DNA of 37,028 nt from Acidobacteriota bacterium (GTDB lineage: Bacteria > Acidobacteriota > Terriglobia > Acidiferrales > UBA7541). This document shows, piece by piece, positions 29,654 to 37,028 of this stretch. The stretch lies in assembly GCA_027307115.1 (NCBI GenBank), contig DAHUXN010000072.1, positions 1 through 37,028 of the forward strand. Direction: 5' to 3'. Numbering within the stretch: the stretch's first letter is position 1; every line of letters begins with the position of its first letter. The notes under the pieces are model-generated. The model did not search any database and had not been told where the DNA came from. It saw only the letters and a program-made list of their open reading frames with translations. The position numbers and the translations under genes are program-made.

Positions 29654-32600
29654 CTAGCGGCCGCACACGGATGCGGGCGCATTCAGCGTCGCGGCCGGAA
29701 TTGCGGCAAGTTTGTATTTCTGCAGCAATGTATTGAGCGCTGGAACATCGTCCGCGTTGAATTTGCGCCATGCTTCGAAATTCCTTGTTATAGCCTGGCA
29801 TGCCTCCGTTACGGCCGCGCGAACGGATTCCGACGGCCGGCCGTCGCCCGTATCGGCGGCATAAAGAATTTGAGTCAGTTCCGAGTTCACTCCACCGAAG
29901 CCCGGACTTGTAAATGTGCCGTCTTCAATTGCCCCGAACTTCTTGTTGAAGCTTTCGAGTACTTTGACATCCTCCTTGGCCTGAGAATTTGCCTTAAATG
30001 CCTTCAGCCGGTCGGCGAGGGCATTTTGCACGGGAACGAGCGCGCCGAAAGCGTCATAACTAGCCGACATTCCGGCATTCACCTGCTTCAGCAGGTCAAA
30101 CTGCGCGACGTAATCGTATTGCGAAATGCGCACGCGCGGGTCTTTTACAACGTGAAGGGTCTGGCGATACGTCTGGCCATTCACGGTGAGCGCCAATTCG
30201 TAGTCGCCGGGAACAACCTGGGGTCCGAGCGGCTGGAACCGCGGCGTCACACCAGGAACAGCATCTTCGGTGCCGTAGAATGCGACCGACTTTTCACGCT
30301 CGTTGAAAAGCGCATAGCTTAGGTTCTCCGGATGCGGATAGCGCAGATTCCAGACGAATCGGTTCATTCCGGCATTTTTGGGCAACACCGTGGGAGTGGC
30401 GAACCAGTATTCCGGAACGTTTTCTGGTTTGAGTTTTGTGGGTTCGGGCTCCGCGCTTGAATACTTGCGGATCAAATTTCCCTGAGAGTCCGAAATTGCT
30501 AAAGTGATCTCGCCTGGTGGCGCGGATTTCAAGTAGTAATCAATGAATGCGCCGTCCGGGGGATTTTGTCCGGCGGGGACCTCCGGGGGCAGCGGCGTAT
30601 CCTGGTCGTTGTTCCAGCGCAAACGAATGGCAGTCTGCGGGTGATAAAAATATGCGTTCGCGTTGGTGACTTGCTCGCTTGCTTGCCGCAGTGGAGTCAC
30701 ATCATCGAGAATCCACAGCGACCGGCCGTAGGTTGCGATGGCCAGATCGTCGCCGTGCACGATCAAATCGCGGACGTCACATGTGGGCAGATTGAGCTGC
30801 AACGGCTGCCACTGATCGCCGTCGTCGAACGACACAAAAACTCCATTTTCGGTACCTGCATATAACAGCCCTTTGCGTTCGGTATCTTCGCGGATGACGC
30901 GAGCAACTCCATAATCCGGGAAACCCGTCGAGATCGGCTGCCACGTCTTCCCGTAATCGCGCGTGCGATAAAAGAGCGCGTGCGAGTCGTGGAACTCATC
31001 CACAGCGGCGTAGGCGGCACCCGCATCGAAATGCGAAGCGTCAATGATGGAAACCGAGCTACGGGCATCGAGGCCCGGCATGGTGACGTTTTGCCAGGTT
31101 GCGCCGCCATCACGCGTCAGTTGAATTAAGCCGTTGCCTGTTCCGGCCCACATCACATTCGCGGAAACCGGGGAAAGCGAAAGCGCTGTGATCACCTGAC
31201 TTCGCGGATTTACCGGCGGCACTTTTTCCTTGCTGTTTTCTTTGCTTTCTTCTTTGGGCCGCACGGCCAAATCCGGGCTGGCTTCGCGCCAGTTCATTCC
31301 GCCGTCGGTCGTTTCAAGAACGTACTGGGAACCGTAATAAAGCGTGTGCGGATCCTGCGGTGAAAACAGCAACGGAGCGTTACTCGAAGAGCGATATTTG
31401 TTGCCGCGATCAAAAACGTCGACGATCTGATTGGTCCTGCGATCGAGACGGACGATCGTTCCCGGCGCCCCGTCGGAATAAACCAGGTAGGGATGGAGCG
31501 GGTCGCCGACGATATAGCCGAATTCATATCCCGCCGGAGAAAAAACGTCGCGATCGCGGATACGTCCAAAGTCGCTGCGGCTGGGAATCGCAACGGTGCC
31601 GCTATCCTGCTGCGAAGCGTAAATGACGTAGGGGAATTGATTGTCGGCGGACAAATGATAGAGCTGGCCCGTTGGCTGGTTGTACCAGGTGGTCCATGAT
31701 TTACCGCCGTCAACGCTGATTATGGCGCCTTGGTCGACTCCTAGCAGCATGCGGTTACTGTTCGTGGGATCGATCCACAACACGTGGTAATCATCGCCAT
31801 CGGGCGCGCCCTTGAAAGCCTCAAAATGCACGCCGCCGTCAGTCGAGCGGTACGTGCAGGTCTGCATAACGTAAACCACGTCGGCGTTTTTCGGATCAAC
31901 GAACACGCGGCTGAAATAACCGTTGCCGACGACGCGCGGATCGTCGGTAATTTTGCGCCAATTCGCCCCGGCGTCATCAGAACGGTAAAGTCCTTCGCTG
32001 GTGATGGCGAAAACGCGACGACCATGATTGCCCGGTGCGACGGCAACTCCCGTGCGTCCCCATTTCTCGGGGGACATGCCATCGGCGTCGAGCATTTTCC
32101 AGGTGGAACCTTCGTCCATGGATTTGTAAATCCATGCATCGGGACCTGGCGCAGGTTTTCCCGTTGGCGGAAAGAAGAGACGCGCCGCAGGTTTCCAAAG
32201 CGCTGCGTAAATAACTCGAGGATTACTCGGGTCGGCGGTCATGTCGGCGATGCCTGTGGTGTCGTCCTTGTATAAAGTTTTCTTCCACGTCCTTCCGCCG
32301 TCCGTGGATTTATAAACACCCCGGTTTTCGCTGGGAGTGCCGTCTCCCATCGCGCCGTCAACGATGATGTTGGGATTGCGCGGATCAACGAGAACAGAAT
32401 TGATGAAATGCGTTTCCTGTAAACCGATGTTCGTCCACGTGGTTCCTGCGTCGGTAGACCTGTAGACGCCGTTGCCTTGCGTTTGCTCGCCCGTGCCCAC
32501 GTAAATGATGTTCGTGTCAGAAGGCGCCAGGGTAACAGCGCCAATCGAGGCAACATGCGCAGTGTCAAAAATCGGATTCCACACCGTGCCACCGTCGGTC

Positions 32601-32839
32601 GTTTTCCACACGCCGCCTCCGGGCGTTCCAATGTAATAGACCGCCGGATTGCCGGGCACACCTGCGACAGCCGTGACGCGACCGGCACGATATGGGCCAA
32701 TTTCGCGCCAGCGCATTGCGCTATAAGAATCCGGATTGACTTGCTGAGCTGAAATCGTCTCTGGAAAAACTGAGACAAGTATCGCAAACGTTGCTAGAGC
32801 GACAACAGTAGAGAAAAAAACACGACGAAAATGGCACAC
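29654..32839 (-). CDS. Secreted BNR/Asp-box repeat protein (sortilin-like propeller)
   Basis: A 1061-aa exported protein annotated in relatives as glycosyl hydrolase or VPS10/sortilin-like. A signal peptide (VFFSTVVALATFAILVSVFPETISA) precedes a large beta-propeller with repeated Asp-box motifs: KTTDGGTVW, STDAGTTW, STDGGRTW, SMDEGSTW, SVDGGKSW, TTDGGMNW and TRDGGATW. Roughly the last third leaves the repeats: an FVWNLRYPHPENL segment, VVPGDYELALTVNGQTY (Ig-like), and a helical C-terminus. No catalytic residues of a known glycosidase family could be assigned, so a binding role is as likely as hydrolysis. The start is a GTG at 32839 with AGGGGAG upstream. It follows sorB by 116 bases on the same strand. 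Confidence 0.87.
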   Translation of the reverse strand: MCHFRRVFFSTVVALATFAILVSVFPETISAQQVNPDSYSAMRWREIGPYRAGRVTAVAGVPGNPAVYYIGTPGGGVWKTTDGGTVWNPIFDTAHVASIGAVTLAPSDTNIIYVGTGEQTQGNGVYRSTDAGTTWTNIGLQETHFINSVLVDPRNPNIIVDGAMGDGTPSENRGVYKSTDGGRTWKKTLYKDDTTGIADMTADPSNPRVIYAALWKPAARLFFPPTGKPAPGPDAWIYKSMDEGSTWKMLDADGMSPEKWGRTGVAVAPGNHGRRVFAITSEGLYRSDDAGANWRKITDDPRVVGNGYFSRVFVDPKNADVVYVMQTCTYRSTDGGVHFEAFKGAPDGDDYHVLWIDPTNSNRMLLGVDQGAIISVDGGKSWTTWYNQPTGQLYHLSADNQFPYVIYASQQDSGTVAIPSRSDFGRIRDRDVFSPAGYEFGYIVGDPLHPYLVYSDGAPGTIVRLDRRTNQIVDVFDRGNKYRSSSNAPLLFSPQDPHTLYYGSQYVLETTDGGMNWREASPDLAVRPKEESKENSKEKVPPVNPRSQVITALSLSPVSANVMWAGTGNGLIQLTRDGGATWQNVTMPGLDARSSVSIIDASHFDAGAAYAAVDEFHDSHALFYRTRDYGKTWQPISTGFPDYGVARVIREDTERKGLLYAGTENGVFVSFDDGDQWQPLQLNLPTCDVRDLIVHGDDLAIATYGRSLWILDDVTPLRQASEQVTNANAYFYHPQTAIRLRWNNDQDTPLPPEVPAGQNPPDGAFIDYYLKSAPPGEITLAISDSQGNLIRKYSSAEPEPTKLKPENVPEYWFATPTVLPKNAGMNRFVWNLRYPHPENLSYALFNEREKSVAFYGTEDAVPGVTPRFQPLGPQVVPGDYELALTVNGQTYRQTLHVVKDPRVRISQYDYVAQFDLLKQVNAGMSASYDAFGALVPVQNALADRLKAFKANSQAKEDVKVLESFNKKFGAIEDGTFTSPGFGGVNSELTQILYAADTGDGRPSESVRAAVTEACQAITRNFEAWRKFNADDVPALNTLLQKYKLAAIPAATLNAPASVCGR

Positions 32840-32955
32840 GGTCGGATTACTCCCCTCTGAGATTAATTCCCGCCAGAGCGCGGGAGTATATACCGACGGG
32901 TCTGAATTCGGAAACCGATGCAGGACAAGACCCTTGGAGATACCAGTTCGGCGAA

Positions 32956-33378
32956 CTAATGCTTGCGTGTCTCCGGCGTGTAATGCGTTTCAAGATACTT
33001 GATGATGCGAGCCTGTGCACCGGTGGGAATTTGTGCGCCGAAGGCTTTGCCCATTTTATCGACTTCCGCTTTCCAAGTGGCCGCCGGCAATGGAGGCTGC
33101 ATGGTGATGTAGCTGGGAGTGTGGCACGTGTTGCAGTACGCTGCCGCATCTTGGCGGCCGACGCCGGGAACTAGTTGTGGTGTGTAAAGCGGATAAGCCG
33201 CAACGCTATAGACGCCATTGGTTTGCAGACGCGGAGGAGCGGGCTGCACGACACTGCCGAGATTAGCCGATGTGTAATAGCCAATCTGGAGGTCGGCATA
33301 GATCGCGCCGACAGCGAGGACGCACACGCCAATCAGCAATGCAAAAAAGATGCGCCGCTTTTTTCCAGCGCCGATCAT
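32956..33378 (-). CDS. sorB: Membrane-anchored c-type cytochrome, SorB-like sulfite dehydrogenase subunit
   Basis: A 140-aa monohaem cytochrome. An N-terminal helix after GAGKKRR (residues about 10-28) exports and anchors it. A Pro-rich stretch precedes the haem motif CNTCH (82-86), followed by [32 protein letters not shown], which contains Met candidates for the distal ligand. Its ATG overlaps the stop of the sulfite oxidase gene in an ATGA, so the two are translationally coupled, and it would take electrons from SorA to the respiratory chain. The symbol rests on this pairing and on the heme motif, not on overall similarity. The C-terminal helix ends TPETRKH. Confidence 0.83.
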   Translation of the reverse strand: MIGAGKKRRIFFALLIGVCVLAVGAIYADLQIGYYTSANLGSVVQPAPPRLQTNGVYSVAAYPLYTPQLVPGVGRQDAAAYCNTCHTPSYITMQPPLPAATWKAEVDKMGKAFGAQIPTGAQARIIKYLETHYTPETRKH

Positions 33379-34673
33379 GCCGGTTCTCCCACGGTTACTT
33401 CCTGGCGCTCGATTTTATTCCAAAGATAGCCACCCGGATTCCAGACGCCTTCGTCGGGCTGGACGTTCCCTTTTTCATCCGTGGCGCGAACCGCAAGGGA
33501 ATACTTGCCCGGCCGGTCTGGCGTCCACGGATATTCCCAGGTGCGAAACGCGTAAGGGCCGAGATCTTCGCCCAGTTTCGCTTCGCGCCAGCCGCCGCGA
33601 GTGGCATCCGAGAATTCGACTTTGGCGACACGGCCATAGCCGCTGAAGGAAGTGCCGCGAACGGTCACCGGCAGTCCGGCCGGGATTTTCGTCGCGCCAT
33701 CGGGCGAAATGATGAACGACCGCACGGGCATGCGGTTGATGGGAATCATTCTTACTTTGCCGGCTGCCACGTCGGCGGACGTGGTGGTGCCTCGCGGCGT
33801 GTCAGGAACGCGATACGCTGGATTCATCCAGAAATTTTCGTCGGGCTTATCGAGAAGACGAACCTCCGTAAGGCATTTTACCCAATAGGTTGCGAAATAT
33901 CCCGGGACGATCAGGCGAATTGGGAAACCGTTGAGCATCGGCAACGGCTCGCCGTTCATGGAATACGCGACAATGCTTTCGTCGAGAACGGGATTGCTGA
34001 GATCGAGCGATTTCTTGAATTCATAGGATGGCATGCCTTTCGGGCCCTTGCCGCGCTCCAGGCCTTGCATCTGGACCTGTACAGATCCGCTTTTCACGCC
34101 CGCCATGTCCAAAAGTTCGCGGAAATGCACGCCCGTCCACCGTGCGCAGCCCATCGCCCCATTGCCCCACTGGCCTCCCGCGACGCGCGGACCGAAGCGG
34201 CTGCGGCTGTTGCCTGAGCATTGATTAACGGCGGCGAGAGTGACCGGCTTGAATTTGTGCAACAGATCAGAAAAGGTCAGCGCGAGCGGCTTGTTGACAT
34301 TGCCCTCGATGCGCAGCCGCCATGATGAGAGATCCACTTCGTTTGGGATGCTTTCGAGATGCCAGCGGACAAAGAATGCTTCATTGGGCGTGATGGCATT
34401 CAGAAAATAATTTCGCGGTGTTTCGAGTTGCACGGGCCTGTCGGTTAAGAGAACCAGCGGCGCCTTTTGAGGATAGGTGGCCATGGGTCCGACGGAGTTC
34501 CAGTAAGGATTCGGGCCCGGGCCAGTGAATGATGGCAGGCGTTTTGCCGCGGCGGGCAGTTGTTGCGCCAAAGCGGTGGCGCCGGCGAAGTGACTGAGAG
34601 CAAGCGTCCCGGAGCCAACAGCGATAGTTTTTAGCAGCGAACGCCGAGTGTAAGCATTTGATTTGTTTTCCAT
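33375..34673 (-). CDS. sorA: Molybdopterin sulfite dehydrogenase, SorA-like
   Basis: A 432-aa periplasmic enzyme that oxidises sulfite to sulfate. A Tat-like signal, [21 protein letters not shown] (residues 9-29), means export after folding. The molybdenum ligand is Cys152 in [15 protein letters not shown]. Arg103 and His105 in FFVRWHL and Arg157, five residues after the Cys, match the spacing of the SorA active-site Arg55, His57 and Arg109. A C-terminal Ig-like dimerisation domain (about 320-430) has [20 protein letters not shown] and ends [16 protein letters not shown] use the ATG at 34673; an in-frame TTG at 34697 adds eight residues before the Tat motif. The cytochrome partner follows with overlap. 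Confidence 0.92.
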   Translation of the reverse strand: MENKSNAYTRRSLLKTIAVGSGTLALSHFAGATALAQQLPAAAKRLPSFTGPGPNPYWNSVGPMATYPQKAPLVLLTDRPVQLETPRNYFLNAITPNEAFFVRWHLESIPNEVDLSSWRLRIEGNVNKPLALTFSDLLHKFKPVTLAAVNQCSGNSRSRFGPRVAGGQWGNGAMGCARWTGVHFRELLDMAGVKSGSVQVQMQGLERGKGPKGMPSYEFKKSLDLSNPVLDESIVAYSMNGEPLPMLNGFPIRLIVPGYFATYWVKCLTEVRLLDKPDENFWMNPAYRVPDTPRGTTTSADVAAGKVRMIPINRMPVRSFIISPDGATKIPAGLPVTVRGTSFSGYGRVAKVEFSDATRGGWREAKLGEDLGPYAFRTWEYPWTPDRPGKYSLAVRATDEKGNVQPDEGVWNPGGYLWNKIERQEVTVGEPA

Positions 34674-34814
34674 GTGCGATTCGTTGTGCGCCAACACTAT
34701 CGGCGAGGAAATATCTTCGTGTCAAGAATGTTGTAGAAATAAACTCGACCGCAGTTTCTGCTTGCTCAGCAAATTGACGATCAAGGCTCCAGCAATTGAC
34801 GAGTAACGAATTGG
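34674..34814. other. Spacer between the polymerase and sulfite dehydrogenase genes
   Basis: 141 bases between two minus-strand genes. AT-rich around 34710-34745 on the SorA side, so a separate promoter for sorAB is possible. No terminator hairpin was recognised. Confidence 0.3.
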
Positions 34815-37028
34815 TCAGTGAAAATTGTGCGAAGTGGTTTCGGCGTGTGTGATGCGCAGCGGCTGAATACGTTCCACTTTTACGGAGATGACGTTGTCCT
34901 GATTTTGCAGCCTTCCTTCGATCAGCAGGAATTGGTGGTGAATGACCACGGTATGATCCCGCTCGAAAAGTTGCGGCGTAATGATGGCGTTGGCGATGCC
35001 GGTTTCGTCTTCCAGGCTAAGAAACACAAAGCCTTTCGCGGTTCCGGGGCGCTGGCGCGCAATCACCGCTCCGGCGAAGCGGACGTGCGTGCCATGAGGA
35101 AGGCGATCGAGCTCGATAGCGGAGCGAATTCCTCGCCGTTTTAATTCCGCGCGATGGTACGCGAGAGGATGAGGACCCACGGTCATACCCGTGCCGCGAA
35201 AGTCGGCGATCAATCTTTCTTCGGTGGTCATTGGCGCAAGAGGCGAGCCGGCGGCCGCTTGCGCAATTGCAGGCTGGGAAGTTTCCGATTCGGCATCCCC
35301 GCTCGCTCCCGATTTTTCGAAGGCTGTTTCGAGTGTTTCGAATAATGCTCCTGGCCGCCGCGCAGCACGTTCGATTTGCCACAAAGCTTCGCGACGATGG
35401 ATGGTTTGGCGATTCTCGCCATCAGCATTGCGCTTGCCTTCGATAAAATTCAAGGCGCCAATTTCCGCGAGGGCCGCAAGTTCAGATTTATGGATTGCGG
35501 GAATGCGGAGCTTCAAATGTTCAATCGATGCAAACGAGCGACCTGCGCGCTGAAGGACAATTTCTTCGGCGATTTCGGCGCGCAAGCCTTTCACGAAGCG
35601 CAGGCCGAGCCGCAAAGCCAGGGCTCGAGCGTCTTTCTCTTGAAATTTTTCGAGTGTGCAAAGCCAGTCCGAGCAGGTCACGTCAATAGGCCTAACGTTA
35701 AGACCGTGCCGCTGGGCATCTTTGACAATTGTTGCGGGGTGATAAAAACCCATCGGCTGATTGTTCAGCAGAGCAACGGTGAAAGCACCGAGGTAATGGC
35801 ATTTCAGATAGGCGCTGGCGTAGGCGAGAAGCGCAAAACTCGCGGCATGCGATTCGGGAAATCCGTAGAGCGCGAACGAAGTGATGGATTGCACGATTTT
35901 CTGCTGAATTTCCGAAGCAATTCCATTTTTGTCCATCCCGCGGCGAAGTTTTATCTCGATGTCTTTCATGCGCGCTTCGGAACGTTTGAAACCAAAGGCG
36001 CGGCGCAATTCCTCCGCTTCGCCTCCCGTGAAGCCAGCGGCGATCATGGCCATACGCAGCAGTTGCTCTTGGAAGAGCGGAATACCCAAAGTGCGCGCGA
36101 GAACGGGCTCGAGCGATGGGTGAAGGCATTCGACCGATTCGCGCCCCTGGCGGCGTTTCAAATAAGGATGAACCATTTTGCCGACGATCGGCCCGGGCCG
36201 AATGATCGCAACCTGCACCACAACGTCGTAAAAGCATTTCGGGCGCAGACGCGGTAAGCATGACATTTGCGCGCGGCTTTCGATTTGGAACATGCCTACG
36301 GTGTCCGCTTTTTGCAGAGCATCGTAAACAGCGGGATCGTTGGCGGGCAGACGTCCGAGGTCGATTTCCTCGCCGTAATCGTCGCGAATAATTTTCAGTG
36401 ATTCTTCAAGCACTGCCATCATGCCCAAGCCGAGCAGATCGACTTTTACAATGCCCACGTCGGCGCAATCTTCTTTATCCCATTGCACGACGACGCGCCC
36501 GGGCATTGTCGCGGGCTCCAGCGGCACAACAGAATCGAGTTGGCCCTGGCAAACGACCATTCCTCCGGAATGCTGGCCCAAATGGCGCGGCAAATCCTGA
36601 ACGGCAAGGCAGAGTTCGAGAAATTTGCGAATTCGTGGATGGCATGGATCAAGACCCGCATCGCGAAATTGGCGCGCGAGCGTATCGTTGTGGTCTTTAT
36701 ATTCCCAAGCGCCTACGAGACTCGCGACACGGCCTAAAGTTTCGGGATCAAAGGAAAGAGCTTTGCCAATCTCGCGCGCCGCGGAACGGCCGCGATAGGT
36801 GATGACGTTGGCAGTCATGGCCGCGCCCAATTTCCCGTAACGTTTGTAGACATATTGAATGGCGCGTTCGCGCTGATCGCCGCTCGGCAGATCGAGGTCA
36901 ATGTCCGGCCATTCGCCGCGCTCCTCGGAGAGAAACCGCTCAAAAAGGAGATCCATTCCAACGGGATCAACGGCGGTAATGCCAAGCGAATAGCAAACGG
37001 CGCTGTTCGCCGCGGAGCCGCGGCCTTG
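34815..37028 (-). CDS. dnaE2: Error-prone DNA polymerase III alpha, DnaE2/ImuC type (5' end off window)
   Basis: The C-terminal 737 residues of a C-family DNA polymerase; the frame is open to the right edge. It begins in QGRGSAANSAVCYSLGIT, then EWPDIDLDLPSGDQRE with the two catalytic Asp, and GIVKVDLLGLGMM with the third. It also has HLGQHSGGMVV and the IRPGPIVGKMVHPYLKRRQG segment. The (HhH)2 region and an OB-fold (VRFAGAVIARQRPGTAKGFVFLSLEDETG) follow, and it then ends without the tau-binding C-terminal domain of replicative DnaE. This short form is the DnaE2/ImuC signature. DnaE2 works with ImuB (and ImuA or LexA) in SOS mutagenesis; those partners, if present, lie beyond the window. dnaE2 rather than dnaE1 is inferred from the short C-terminus. 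Confidence 0.9.
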   Translation of the reverse strand, partial: QGRGSAANSAVCYSLGITAVDPVGMDLLFERFLSEERGEWPDIDLDLPSGDQRERAIQYVYKRYGKLGAAMTANVITYRGRSAAREIGKALSFDPETLGRVASLVGAWEYKDHNDTLARQFRDAGLDPCHPRIRKFLELCLAVQDLPRHLGQHSGGMVVCQGQLDSVVPLEPATMPGRVVVQWDKEDCADVGIVKVDLLGLGMMAVLEESLKIIRDDYGEEIDLGRLPANDPAVYDALQKADTVGMFQIESRAQMSCLPRLRPKCFYDVVVQVAIIRPGPIVGKMVHPYLKRRQGRESVECLHPSLEPVLARTLGIPLFQEQLLRMAMIAAGFTGGEAEELRRAFGFKRSEARMKDIEIKLRRGMDKNGIASEIQQKIVQSITSFALYGFPESHAASFALLAYASAYLKCHYLGAFTVALLNNQPMGFYHPATIVKDAQRHGLNVRPIDVTCSDWLCTLEKFQEKDARALALRLGLRFVKGLRAEIAEEIVLQRAGRSFASIEHLKLRIPAIHKSELAALAEIGALNFIEGKRNADGENRQTIHRREALWQIERAARRPGALFETLETAFEKSGASGDAESETSQPAIAQAAAGSPLAPMTTEERLIADFRGTGMTVGPHPLAYHRAELKRRGIRSAIELDRLPHGTHVRFAGAVIARQRPGTAKGFVFLSLEDETGIANAIITPQLFERDHTVVIHHQFLLIEGRLQNQDNVISVKVERIQPLRITHAETTSHNFH

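Overview
The window looks like chromosomal DNA of an acidobacterium, most likely a Terriglobia/Koribacter/Sulfotelmatobacter-like soil lineage. This is inferred from gene content, not from a marker search: a VWFA-related secreted protein of the type almost confined to Acidobacteriota, a large Oar-like TonB-dependent receptor with an N-terminal carboxypeptidase-regulatory-like domain, a Ser/Thr kinase fused to a TolB/PD40 propeller, a sortilin-like BNR-repeat protein, and many envelope proteins in moderately GC-rich DNA. No rRNA, intact tRNA, CRISPR array, transposase or integrase was seen.

Layout. 1-2283 (-): Ser/Thr kinase with beta-propeller, cut by the left edge. 2862-9029 (+): gyrB and gyrA, separated by two small genes, a Ymh/TIGR02391 protein carrying an RNxxxH (HEPN-like) motif and an unknown 83-aa protein, then a repeat-rich gyrA leader. 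9076-13644: VOC protein, VWA protein, LOG-family hydrolase, a four-cysteine zinc-ribbon protein, a TonB-like energy transducer and a small outer-membrane barrel. 14076-19368: AsmA-like protein, a 2,4-dienoyl-CoA reductase-like SDR, a membrane-anchored cytochrome c-rhodanese fusion, an OprB-type porin and an RcnR/CsoR-family metal sensor with a clear operator. 19510-29629: the Oar-like receptor, an IPT/TIG plus propeller lipoprotein, a START-like secreted protein, a small lipoprotein, a double-SIS sugar-phosphate enzyme and a secreted esterase. 29654-37028 (all -): BNR-repeat protein, a SorAB-type sulfite dehydrogenase pair (overlapping ATGA) and a DnaE2/ImuC-type error-prone polymerase cut by the right edge.

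How genes work together. GyrB and GyrA form DNA gyrase. The TonB-like protein could energise the Oar-like receptor. SorA and SorB pass sulfite electrons to the respiratory chain, and the cytochrome-rhodanese fusion 16 kb away may be a second periplasmic sulfur/electron-transfer protein. Much of the rest is envelope: porin, barrel, AsmA, lipoproteins and secreted hydrolases.

Most interesting points: the HEPN-motif gene pair between gyrB and gyrA, with low G+C and repeats behind it; the cytochrome c-rhodanese fusion with a C-x-C-C-x4-C loop; the metal sensor with an exact H3/C35/H60/H64 ligand set and a palindromic operator but no exporter beside it; and a GyrA quinolone-determining region that has Ala-Pro where E. 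coli has Ser83-Ala84.
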